From Pyrrhosoma nymphula (Eukaryota > Arthropoda > Insecta > Odonata > Coenagrionidae): a DNA stretch of 64,000 bases. Location: positions 25,537,614-25,601,613 of the forward strand of contig OY754334.1 in NCBI GenBank assembly GCA_963573305.1, written 5' to 3'. The position numbers were made by a program, and so were the translations under genes. Below are positions 23,859 through 36,371 of this stretch, one piece after another (the stretch's first letter is position 1; the number at the start of each line of letters is the position of its first letter). A model generated the notes under the pieces. The model did no database searches and had not been told where the DNA came from. It was given only the letters and a program-made list of their open reading frames with translations.

Positions 23859-25607
23859 TCTATATTATATACAGCCCTTTGCGTCACTCACTGACTGACT
23901 CACTGATGTATACAAATGTTTGGACGAATCTGGAAGAGCTACGGACTTGAATTTTTTTGTGAATTTTCTTTGGCGAAATTTATCGTAGGAAAAAATGGGA
24001 AACCGTCGAATTTCGAACCGGAAGTGACCCAAAAAAATTCAAAATGGCGTTTTTTTGGACTTTTCGAAATGTAGACTTTTGGGATATACTTAATATCTTT
24101 CGAACTATGGGTCGGATCTGAAATCTGATTGAATTTTAGTAATAGGGAATTGAATGATCTAAACGCTCAAAAAATCTGAAGGGTCTACGTTTAATACTTT
24201 TACCACCAGAGGTCCTCGAATACAAAATTTCGTTAAATATTTCTATTTTTTTCGTTAATTATTTTTTAATTCCCAAACTAAGGTTCCGATAGAAAAATAC
24301 TTCCTACAAAACTTTTATGTCTCCGTGAGACCTACAATTTGAGTTTTTTTTCTATCTCGTATAGTGCTCTCGTAACATGGTGCAAAATTTGAATAGGCGA
24401 TAGCTTATGAACTAAGAGTCGGACATATAATCCGTCGATGCCTTTTAATAGATATCAACGAGACCTAAAACCTTATGCCTGCTTTTCCTCTCTATCTATT
24501 ATAGTTCGCAGGCAACATGGTGCCATATGCCACTCGGTTCCGATGCTGTAACTTTTAAACGGTCGGTCGTATATCGCATCTGATGAAAAATTCATGTAAG
24601 GGTTTTCAATTATCTAAAAGATGCAACTGACCGGTTACTTATAGTGCTAACGTTACATGGTGCCTATTTTGAATCGGCGATAGCTAACAAACTAATAATC
24701 GGACATCCTATTTGTCGACGGCGTTTTATAGATCTCAACGAGATCTACAACCTCGTGCCTGCCCTATTTCTCTATCTATTATAGTTCGCAGGCAACATGG
24801 TGCCAAAATCAACTCGGTTCCCGCGCTGTAACTTTTGAACGGTCGGTCGAAGATCGCATCTGAAGTAAAATTCCTACTAAGGAATTTAATTATCTTAAAG
24901 ATGCAATTTACCCTGTCGCCCTGCGCTTCGTAGTTTACACACCAGAGGTCCGAAGACCTGGTTTATTTTTTTTAATAGCTCCTATACAATGAGTGGGATC
25001 TCAAATCTGTTTATGGAGTTTTATAGATCTCGTGGAGGACTACAACCTTACGCAGCTCTATGACATATAGTGCACGTGTAACATGGAGCAAAAGTAAATT
25101 TTTTCTCATAAACACAGTTTCCTCTCGTATACTGGTATATAGACAACTTTATCAGTAGAAGTAACGGAGTTCGATTCCTTTAAGTGAGAATTCTTGTATG
25201 TCCGTGTAGGGGGCGAAGCCCCCAGAACGTTGGCGAGCTTTGCGAGCCAATGTTCTTTTTTTCTTCAGAAAAAAAGAGGCGAGCGAAGCGAGCCGTCGTA
25301 TAGGCTTCCAACAAGCTGCCATGGTAACTTCTCTACCACTTATAGTGCACTGAAACATGGCGCAAAATTAACTTTTTTTTGTTTTTCTTCTGTAACTTTT
25401 GAACTAAAAGTCGGAGCTTAAATCTGTTTACAGTTTCTTGTAGATTTTAGCGATTCCTGCAACTTAATATCATTATTCTCTATCAATTATAGTGGCTTAT
25501 AAACATGGTGCCAAAAGAAAAGTTTTTTTTTTGCCCACAGTCCACAGGGGGCGAAGCCCCCCATTAAGGGGTTCTAGGGGGCGGAGCCCCCTAGCGAGCG
25601 CAGCGAG
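23859..25607 (+). repeat. array unit A (second copy)
   Basis: 1749 bp, matching 13,288-15,036. In the first occurrence A is followed directly by B; here unit X is interposed before B. X was therefore inserted, or lost from the first block, after A and B became neighbours. Confidence 0.93.
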
Positions 25608-27352
25608 TCTAATATATATACAGCCCTTTGCGTCACTGACTCACGTATACAAATGTTTGGACGAATCTGGAAGAGATACGGACTTGAAAATTTTTGTGAA
25701 TTTTCTTTGGCGAAATTTATCGTAGGAAAAAATGGGAAACCGTTGAATTTCGAACCGGAAGTGACCCAAAAAAATTCAAAATGGCGTTTTTTTGGACCTT
25801 TCGAAATGAAGGCTTTTGGGATATCCTTAATATCTTTCGAACTATGTGTCTGATCTGAAATCTGATTGGATTTTAGTAATAGGGAATTGAATGATCTAAA
25901 CGCTCAAAAAATCTGAAGGGTCTACGTTTAATATTTTTACCACCAGAGGTCCTCGAACACAAAATTTCGTTAAAAATTTCTATTTTTTTCGTTAATTATT
26001 TTTTATCTCCGAAACTAAGATCCCGATAGAAAAATACTTTCTACAAAACTTTTATGTCTCTTTGAGACCTAGAATTTTTGATTTTTTTCTATCCCGTATA
26101 GTGCTCTCGTTACATGGTGCCAAATTTGAATCGTCAATAGCTTATGAACTAAGAGTCGGACATCCAATCCGTCGATGCCGTTTAATAGATATCAACGAGA
26201 CCTAAAACATTATGCCTACTTTTTCTCTTTATCTATTATAGTGCGCAGTCAACATGGTGCCAAAAGCCACTGGGTTCCGCCGCTGTAACTTTTGAACGGT
26301 CGGTCGTATATCGCATCTGATGAAAAATTCATATAAGGGTTTTCAATTATCTAAAAGATGCAACTGACCGTTAAGTAATAGTGCTAACGTTACATGGTGC
26401 CTATTTTGAGCCGGCGATAGCTAACAAACTAAGAATCGGACATTCAATCTGTTGACGGCGTTTTATAGATCTCAACGAGATCTACAACCTCGTGCCTGCC
26501 CTATTTCTCTATCTATTATAGTTCGCAGGCAACATGGTGCCAAAATCAACTCGGTTCCCGCGCTGTAACTTTTGAACGGTCGGTCGAAGATCGCACCTGA
26601 AGTAAAATTCCTACTAAGGAATTTAATTATCTTAAAGATGCAATTTACCCTGTCGTCCTGCGCTTCGTAGTTTACTCACCAGAGGTCCGAAGACCTGGTT
26701 TATTTTTTTTAATAGCTCCTATACAATGAGTGGAATCTCAAATCTGTTTACGGGGTTTTATAGATCTCGTGGAGGACTACAACCTTACGCATATCTTAAC
26801 CCTCTATGACTTATAGTGCACGTGTAACATGGTGCAAAAGTAAACATTTTCTCATAAACACAGTTAGCTCTCGTGTACTGGTATATAGACAACTTTATCA
26901 GTAGAAGTAACGGAGTTCGATTCCTTTAAGTGAGAATTCTTGTATGTCCGTGTAGGGGGCGAAGCCCCCAGAACGTTGGCGAGCTTTGCGAGCCAATGTT
27001 CTTTTTTTCTTTAGAAAAAAAGAGGCGAGCGAAGCGAGCCGTCGTATAGGCTTCCAAAAAGCTGCCATGGTAATTTCTCTACCACTTATAGTGCACTGAA
27101 ACATGGCGCAAAATTAACTTTTTTTTGTTTTTCCTCTGTAACTTTTGAACTAAAAGTCGGAGCTTAAATCTGTTTACATTTTCTTGTAGGTCTCAGTAAT
27201 ACCTATAACCTTATGCCATACCCTATATCTATTATAGTGGCTTAGAAACATGGTGCCACAATAAATTTTTTTTTTAGCCCACAGACCAATGGGGGCGAAG
27301 CCCCCCCATTAAGGGGTTCTAGGGGGCGGAGCCCCCTAGCGAGCGCAGCGAG
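25608..27352 (+). repeat. array unit X (single copy)
   Basis: 1745 bp. The head TCTAATATATATACAGCC is shared with U1 only, and the ACTC/ACTG repeat is reduced to a single TCACTGACTCACG. Private differences include GAAATGAAGGC for GAAATGTAGAC and TTAAGTAATAGTGC before one monomer; the latter is shared with unit F. It appears to be an older lineage retained inside the amplified block. Confidence 0.91.
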
Positions 27353-29359
27353 TCTTATCTATATACAGCCCTTTGCGTCACTCACTGACTCACTCACTCA
27401 CGTATACAAATGTTTGGCCGAAACTGGAAGAGCCACGGACTTGAAAATTTTTGTGAATTGTCTTTGGCGAAATTTATCGTAGGAAAAAATGGAAAACCGT
27501 TGAATTTCGAACCGGAAGTGACCCAAAAAAATTCAAAATGGCGTTTTTTTGGACCTTTCGAAATGTAGACTTTTGGGATATCCTTAATATCTTTCGAACC
27601 ATGTGTCGGATCTGAAATCTGATTGAATTTTAGTAATAGGGAATTGAATAATCTAAACGCCCAAAAAATCTCAAGGGTCTACGTTTAATATTTATACCAC
27701 CAGAGGGCCTCGAATACAAAATTTCCTTAAAAATTTCTATTTTTTTCGTTAATTATTTTTTAACTCCGAAACTAAGGTTCCGATAGAAAAATACTTCCTA
27801 CAAAACTTTTATGTCACTTTGAGACCTACAATTTTTGATTTTTTTCTATCCCGTATAGTGCTCTCGTTACATGGTGAGAAATTTGAATCGGCGATAGCTC
27901 TTGAACTAAGAGTCGGACATCCAATCTGTCGATGCAGTTTTATAGATCTCTAATTGACCTACAACCTTATGCCTACTTTTTCTCTCTATCTATTATAGTT
28001 CGCAGGCAACATGGTGCCATATGCCACTCGGTTCCGATGCTGTAACTTTTAAACGGTCGGTCGTATATCGCATCTGATGAAAAATTCATACAAGGGTTTT
28101 CAATTATCTAAAAGATGCAACTGACCGTTTACTTATAGTGCAAACGTTACATGGTGCCTATTTTGAATCGGCGATAGCTAACAAACTAAGAATCGGACAT
28201 CCTATTTGTCGACGGCGTTTTATAGATCTCAACGAGATCTACAACCTCGTGCCTGCCCTATTTCTCTATCTATTATAGTTCGCAGGCAACATGGTGCCAA
28301 AATCAACTCGGTTCCCGCGCTGTAACTTTTGAACGGTCGGTCGAAGATCGCATCTGAAGTAAAATTCCTACTAAGGAATTTAATTATCTTAAAGATGCAA
28401 TTTACCCTGTCGCCCTGCGCTTCGTAGTTTACTCACCAGAGGTCCGAAGACCTGGTTTATTTTTTTTAATAGCTCCTATACAATGAGTGGGATCTCAAAT
28501 CTGTTTATGGAGTTTTATAGATGTCGTGGAGGACTACAACCTTACGCAGCTTTTAACCCTCTATGTCATATAGTGCACGTGTAACATGGTGCAAAAGTAA
28601 ATTTTTTTCTCATAAACACAGTTTCCTCTCGTATACTGGTATATAGACAACTTTATCAGTAGAAGTAATGGAGTTCGATTCCTTTAAGTGAAAATTCTTG
28701 TATGTCCGTGTAGGGGGCGAAGCCCCCAGAACGTTGGCGAGCTTTGCGAGCCAATGTTCTTTTTTTCTTTAGAAAAAAAGAGGCGAGCGAAGCGAGCCGT
28801 CGTATACGCTTCCAACAAGTTGCCATGGTAACTTCTCTACCACTTATAGTGCACTGCAACATGGCGCCAAATTAACTTATTTTTGTTTTTCCTTTGTAAT
28901 TTCTAAACTAAAAGTCGGAGCTCAAATCTGTTTACAGTTTCTTGTAGATCTAAGTGATACCTATAAACTTATACCCTATATCAATTATAGTGTCTTAGCA
29001 ACATGGTGCCTCACTAAAATTTTTTTAAGAGGCGAGCGAAGCGAGCCGTCGTATAGGCTTCCTACAAGCTGCCATGATAACTTCTCTACCAATTATAGTG
29101 CACTGAAACATGGCGCAAAATTAACTTTTTTTTTGTTTTTCCTCTGTAACTTCTGAAGTAAAAGTCGGAGCTCAAATCTGTTTACAGTTTCTTGTAGATC
29201 GCAGTGATACCTATAACCTTATACCATACCCTATATCAATTATAGTGTCTTAGTAACATGGTGCCAAACTAAAAATTTTTTAAAGTCCTCACCCTTCGGG
29301 GGCGAAGCCCCCCCATTAAGGGGTTCTAGGGGGCGGAGCCCCCTAGCGAGCGCAGCGAG
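27353..29359 (+). repeat. array unit B (second copy)
   Basis: 2007 bp, by-eye identical to 15,037-17,043 at offset 12,316 bp, including the internal 258-bp duplication and the diagnostic TATACGCTTCCAACAAGTTG. It starts the duplicated 5.3-kb B-C-D block. Confidence 0.94.
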
Positions 29360-30905
29360 TCTTATCTATATACAGCCCTTTGCGTCACTCACTGACTCAC
29401 TCACGTATACAAATGTTTGGACCAAACTGGAAGAGCCACGGACTTGAAAATTTTTGTGAATTATCTTTGGCAAAATTCATCGTAGGAAAAAATGGAAAAA
29501 CGTCGAATTTTGAACCGGAAGTGACCCAAAAAAATTCAAAATGGCCGACTCGTAAATTAATTTTTATCTCCCAAACTAAGACTCCGATAGAAAAACACTC
29601 CCTACAAAACTTTTATGTTTCTGTAAAACCTACAATTAATTATTTTTTGTTTTCTTCTATCTCGTATAGTGCTCTCGTTACATGGTGCCAATTTTGAATC
29701 GAAGATATCTTACAGACTAAGAGTCCGACCTCCAATCTGTCGACGGCGTTTCATAGATCTCACCGAGACCTACAACATTACGGCAATATTTACCTTCTAT
29801 CTTTTATAGTTCGCAGGCAACATGGTGCCAAAATCAACTCTTTTCTCGCGCTGTAACTTTAAAACGGTCGGTCGTATATCGCATCTGATGAAAAATTCAT
29901 ATAAGGGTTTTCAATTATCTAAAAGATGCAAAACACCGTTTTCTTATAGTGCTAACGTTACATGGTGCCTATTTTGAATCGACGATAGCTTACAAACTAA
30001 GAATTGGACATTCAATCTGTTGAAAGCGTTTTATAGATCTCAACGAGATCTACAACCTCGTGCCTGCCCTATTTCTCTATCTATTATAGTTCGCAGGCAA
30101 CATGTTGCCAAAATCAACTCGGTTCCCGCTCTGTAACTTTTGAACGGTCGGTCGAAGATCGCATCTGAAGATAAATTCTTACTAAGGAATTTAATTATCT
30201 TAAAGATGCAACTTACCCTGTCGCCCTGCGCTTCGTAGTTTACTCACCAGAGGTCCGAAGACCCGGTTTATTTTTTTAAATAGCTCCTATACAATGAGTC
30301 GGATCTCAAATCTGTTTACGGGGTTTTATAGATCTCGTGGAGGACTACATACTTACGCATATGACTTATAGTGCACGTGTAACATGGTGCAAAAGTAAAC
30401 TTTTTCTCATAAACACAGTTTGCTCTCGTGTACTGGTATAAAGACAACTTTATCAGTAGAAGTAATGGAGTTCGATTCCTTTAAGTGAAAATTCTTGTAT
30501 GTCCGTGTAGGGGGCGAAGCCCCCAGAACGTTGGCGAGCTTCGCGAGCCAATGTTCTTTTTTTCTTTAGAAAAAAAGAGGCGAGCGAAGCGAGCCGTCGT
30601 ATAGGCTTCCAACAAGCTGCCATGGTAACTTCTCTACCACTTATAGTACACTGCAACATGGCGCAAAATTAACTTATTTTTGTTTTTCCTCTGTAACTTT
30701 TGAACTAAAAGTCGGAGCTAAAATCTGTTTACATTTTCTTTTAGGTCTCAGTAATACCTATAACCTTATGTCATTACCTATGTCTATTATAGTGGCTTAG
30801 AAACATGGTGCCAAAAAAATTTTTTTTTAGCCCACAGACCACAGGGGGCGAAGCCCCCCCATTAAGGGGTTCTAGGGGGCGGAGCCCCCTAGCGAGCGCA
30901 GCGAG
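29360..30905 (+). repeat. array unit C (second copy)
   Basis: 1546 bp, by-eye identical to 17,044-18,589 at the same offset of 12,316 bp, including the 203-bp head deletion. Confidence 0.94.
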
Positions 30906-32660
30906 TCTATATTATATACAGCCCTTTGCGTCACTCACTGACTCACTCACTCACGTATACAAATGTTTGGACGAATCTGGAAGAGATACGGACTTGAAAA
31001 TTTTTGTGAATTTTCTTTGGCGAAATTTATCGTAGGAAAAAATGGGAAACCGTTGAATTTCGAACCGGAAGTGACCCAAAAAAATTCAAAATGGCGTTTT
31101 TTTGGACCTTTCGAAATGTAGACTTTTGGGATATCCTTAATATCTTTCGAACTATGTGTCGGATCTGAAATCTAATTGAATTTTAGCAATAGGGAATTGA
31201 ATAATCTAAACGCCCAAAAAATCTCAAGGGTCTACGTTTAGTATTTTTACCACCAGAGGTCCTCGAATACAAAATTTCGTTAAAAATTTCTATTTTTTTC
31301 GTTAATTATTTTTTAATTCCCAAACTAAGGTTCCGATAGAAAAATACTTCCTACAAAACTTTTATGTCTCCGTGAGACCTACAATTTGAGTTTTTTTTCT
31401 ATCTCGTATAGTGCTCTCGTAACATGGTGCAAAATTTGAATAGGCGATAGCTTATGAACTAAGAGTCGGACATCCAATCCGTCGATGCCTTTTAATAGAT
31501 ATCAACGAGACCTAAAACCTTATGCCTGCTTTTCCTCTCTATCTTTTATAGTTCGCAGGCAACATGGTGCCAAAATCAACTCTTTTCTCGCGCTGTAACT
31601 TTAAAACGGTCGGTCGTATATCGCATCTGATGAAAAATTCATATAAGGGTTTTCAATTATCTAAAAGATGCAACACACCGTTTCGTTATAGTGCTAAAGT
31701 TACATGGTGCCTATTTTGAATCGGCTATAGCTTACAAACTAAGAATCGGACATTAAATCTGTTGAAAGAGTTTTATATATCTCAACGAGATCTACAACCT
31801 CGTGCCTGCCCTATTTCTCTATCTATTATAGTTCGCAGGCAACATGGTGCCAAAATCAACTCGGTTCCCGCGCTGTAACCTTTAACCGGTTGGTCGGAGA
31901 TCGAATCTGAAGGATAATTCTTATCAAGGTTTTCAATTATATAAATGATACAACTTACCGTGTCCCCCTGCGCTTAGTAGTTTACTCACCAGAGGTCTGA
32001 AGACCTGGTTTATTTTTTTTAATAGCTCCTATACCATGAGTCAAATCTGAAATCTGTTTACTGAGTGTTGTAGATCTCGTGAAGGCCTACCATTTTACGT
32101 TTATCCTTACCCTCTATGACTTATAGTGGACGTGTAACATGGTGACAAAGTAAACTTTTTCTCATAAAACACAGTAAGGTCTCGTGTACTGGTATAAAGG
32201 CAACTTTATGAGGGGAAGTAATGGAGTTCGATTCCTTTAAGTGAGAATTTTTGTATGTCCGTGTAGGGGGCGAAGCCCCCAGAACGTTGGCGAGCTTCGC
32301 GAGCCAATGTTCTTTTTTTCTTTAGAAAAAAAGAGGCGAGCGAAGCGAGCCGTCGTATAGGCTTCCAACAAGCTGCCATGGTAACTTCTCTACCACTTTA
32401 GTGCACTGAAACATGGCGCAAAATTAACTTTTTTTTGTTTTTCCTCTGTAACTTTTGAACTAAAAGTCCGAGCTTAAATTTGTTTACATTTTCTTGTAGG
32501 TCTCAGTAATACCTATAACCATATGCCATACCCTCTATCTATTATAGTGGCTTAGAAACATGGTGCCAAACTAAAATTTTTCCATTATCCCTAGACGTTG
32601 GGGGCGAAGCCCCCTAAACAGGGGTTCTAGGGGGCGGAGCCCCCTAGCGAGCGCAGCGAG
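30906..32660 (+). repeat. array unit D (copy 3)
   Basis: 1755 bp, at offset 12,316 bp from copy 1, closing the duplicated B-C-D block. The next unit is another D, so the block diverges in order here (D-D rather than D-E). Confidence 0.94.
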
Positions 32661-34415
32661 TCTATATTATATACAGCCCTTTGCGTCACTCACTGACTCA
32701 CTCACTCACGTATACAAATGTTTGGACGAATCTGGAAGAGATACGGACTTGAAAATTTTTGTGAATTTTCTTTGGCGAAATTTATCGTAGGAAAAAATGG
32801 GAAACCGTTGAATTTCGAACCGGAAGTGACCCAAAAAAATTCAAAATGGCGTTTTTTTGGACCTTTCGAAATGTAGACTTTTGGGATATCCTTAATATCT
32901 TTCGAACTATGTGTCGGATCTGAAATCTAATTGAATTTTAGCAATAGGGAATTGAATAATCTAAACGCCCAAAAAATCTCAAGGGTCTACGTTTAGTATT
33001 TTTACCACCAGAGGTCCTCGAATACAAAATTTCGTTAAAAATTTCTATTTTTTTCGTTAATTATTTTTTAATTCCCAAACTAAGGTTCCGATAGAAAAAT
33101 ACTTCCTACAAAACTTTTATGTCTCCGTGAGACCTACAATTTGAGTTTTTTTTCTATCTCGTATAGTGCTCTCGTAACATGGTGCAAAATTTGAATAGGC
33201 GATAGCTTATGAACTAAGAGTCGGACATCCAATCCGTCGATGCCTTTTAATAGATATCAACGAGACCTAAAACCTTATGCCTGCTTTTCCTCTCTATCTT
33301 TTATAGTTCGCAGGCAACATGGTGCCAAAATCAACTCTTTTCTCGCGCTGTAACTTTAAAACGGTCGGTCGTATATCGCATCTGATGAAAAATTCATATA
33401 AGGGTTTTCAATTATCTAAAAGATGCAACACACCGTTTCGTTATAGTGCTAAAGTTACATGGTGCCTATTTTGAATCGGCTATAGCTTACAAACTAAGAA
33501 TCGGACATTAAATCTGTTGAAAGAGTTTTATATATCTCAACGAGATCTACAACCTCGTGCCTGCCCTATTTCTCTATCTATTATAGTTCGCAGGCAACAT
33601 GGTGCCAAAATCAACTCGGTTCCCGCGCTGTAACCTTTAACCGGTTGGTCGGAGATCGAATCTGAAGGATAATTCTTATCAAGGTTTTCAATTATATAAA
33701 TGATACAACTTACCGTGTCCCCCTGCGCTTAGTAGTTTACTCACCAGAGGTCTGAAGACCTGGTTTATTTTTTTTAATAGCTCCTATACCATGAGTCAAA
33801 TCTGAAATCTGTTTACTGAGTGTTGTAGATCTCGTGAAGGCCTACCATTTTACGTTTATCCTTACCCTCTATGACTTATAGTGGACGTGTAACATGGTGA
33901 CAAAGTAAACTTTTTCTCATAAAACACAGTAAGGTCTCGTGTACTGGTATAAAGGCAACTTTATGAGGGGAAGTAATGGAGTTCGATTCCTTTAAGTGAG
34001 AATTTTTGTATGTCCGTGTAGGGGGCGAAGCCCCCAGAACGTTGGCGAGCTTCGCGAGCCAATGTTCTTTTTTTCTTTAGAAAAAAAGAGGCGAGCGAAG
34101 CGAGCCGTCGTATAGGCTTCCAACAAGCTGCCATGGTAACTTCTCTACCACTTTAGTGCACTGAAACATGGCGCAAAATTAACTTTTTTTTGTTTTTCCT
34201 CTGTAACTTTTGAACTAAAAGTCCGAGCTTAAATTTGTTTACATTTTCTTGTAGGTCTCAGTAATACCTATAACCATATGCCATACCCTCTATCTATTAT
34301 AGTGGCTTAGAAACATGGTGCCAAACTAAAATTTTTCCATTATCCCTAGACGTTGGGGGCGAAGCCCCCTAAACAGGGGTTCTAGGGGGCGGAGCCCCCT
34401 AGCGAGCGCAGCGAG
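32661..34415 (+). repeat. array unit D (copy 4)
   Basis: 1755 bp, directly tandem with copy 3 and by-eye identical to it. This is the only place where two units of the same class are adjacent, and marks a very recent single-unit duplication. Confidence 0.94.
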
Positions 34416-36371
34416 TCTTATCTATATACAGCCCTTTGCGTCACTCACTGACTCACTCACGTATACAAATGTTTGGACCAAACTGGAAGAGCCACGGACT
34501 TGAAAATTTTTGTGAATTATCTTTGGCAAAATTCATCGTAGGAAAAAATGGAAAAACGTCGAATTTTGAACCGGAAGTGACCCAAAAAAATTCAAAATGG
34601 CCGACTCGTAATCTAATTTTTATCTTTAAAACTAAGACTCCGATAGAAAAACACTCCCTACAAAACTTTTATGTTTCTGAAAAACCTACAATTAAATATT
34701 TTTTGTTTTCTTCTATCTCTTATAGTGCTCTCGTTACATGGTGCCAATTTTGAATCGGCGATATCTTACAGACTAAGAGTCCGACCTCCAATCTGTCGAC
34801 GGCGTTTTATAGATCTTACCGAGACCTACAACATTACGGCAATATTTACCTTCTATCTATTATAGTTCGCAGGCAACATGGTGCCAAAATCAACTCTTTT
34901 CTGGCGCTGTAACTTTAAAACGGTCGGTCGCATATCGCATCTGATGAAAAATTCATATAAGGGTTTTCAATTATCTAAAAGATGCAACACACCGTTTCCT
35001 TATTGTGCTAACGTTACATGGTGCCTATTTTGAATCGGCGATAGCTAACAAACTAAGAATCGGACATTCAATCAGTGGACGGCGTTTAATAGATCTCAAC
35101 GAGATCTACAACCTCGTGCCTGCCCTATTTCTCTATCTATTATAGTTCGCAGGCAACATGGTGCCAAAATCAACTCTTTTCTCGTGCTGTAACTTTAAAA
35201 CGGTCGGTCGTATATCGCATCTGATGAAAAATTCATATAAGGGTTTTCAATTATCTAAAAGATGCAACTGACCGTTAAGTAATAGTGCTAACGTTACATG
35301 GTGCCTATTTTCAGCCGGCGATAGCTAACAAACTAAGAATCGGACATTCTATCTGTTGAAAGCGTTTTACAGATCATAACGAGATCTACAACTTCGTGCC
35401 TGCCCTATCTCTCTATCTGTTATAGTTCGCAGGCAACATGGTGCCAAAATCAACTCGGATCCCGCGCTGTAACTTTTGAACGGTTGGCCGAAGATCGCAT
35501 CTGAAGAAAAATTCTTACTAAGGAATTTACTTATCTTAAAGATGCAACTTACCCTGTCGCCCTGCGCTTCGTAGTTTACTCACCAGAGGTCCGAAGACAC
35601 GGTTTATTTTTTTTAATAGCTCCTATACTATTAGTCGGATCTCAAATCTGTTTACGGGGTTTTATAGATCTCGTGAAGGACTACAACCTTACCCCTATTT
35701 CTTTCTTTTTTGACTAATAGTGCACTTGCAACATGGTGCCAAATTAAACTAATATTGTTAAAGAGTCGGACATCCAATCAGTTGACGGCGTTTTATAGAT
35801 CTCGTGGTGTCCTACTACAGTATACGTATCCGGACCCTCAATGACTTATAGCGGACTTGCAACATGGTGCCAAAGTAAACTTTTTGGAAAATCACCTTGA
35901 ATGGTGTCGTTTACTGGTAAAGAGGTAACATGAGGTGTGAAACGAATGGAGTTCGATTCTCTGAAGTGGAAATTTTACTATCTTTGTGTAGAGGGCGAAG
36001 CCCCCAGAGCGTTGGCGAGCTTTGCGAGCCAATGTTCTTTTTTTCTTCAGAAAAAAAGAGGCAAGCGAAGCGAGCCGTCGTATAGGCTTCCCACAAGCTG
36101 CCATTTTATCTTGTCTTTCACTTATAGTTCACTGAAACATGGCGCAAAATTAACATTATCTTGTTTTTTCTCTGTAACTTCTGAACTAAAAGTCGGAGCT
36201 TAAATCTGTTTACAGTTTCTGGTAGGTAACCTTATGCCATACCCTATATCTATTATAGTGGCTTAGAAACATGGTGCCAAAAAAAATTTTTTTTTGCCCA
36301 CAGACCACAGGGGGCGAAGCCCCCCCATTAAGGGGTTCTAGGGGGCGGAGCCCCCTAGCGAGCGCAGCGAG
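34416..36371 (+). repeat. array unit F (single copy, expanded and diverged)
   Basis: 1956 bp. It carries the 203-bp head deletion seen in C but compensates with extra 140-bp monomers (TATAGT-type starts near 34,861, 35,151 and 35,421) and a unique insert near 35,755-35,900. Its GC module is the most decayed in the array: GAGGGCGAAGCCCCC at about 35,991 has a mismatched arm, and GCAAGCGAAGCGAGC replaces GCGAGCGAAGCGAGC. Confidence 0.9.
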
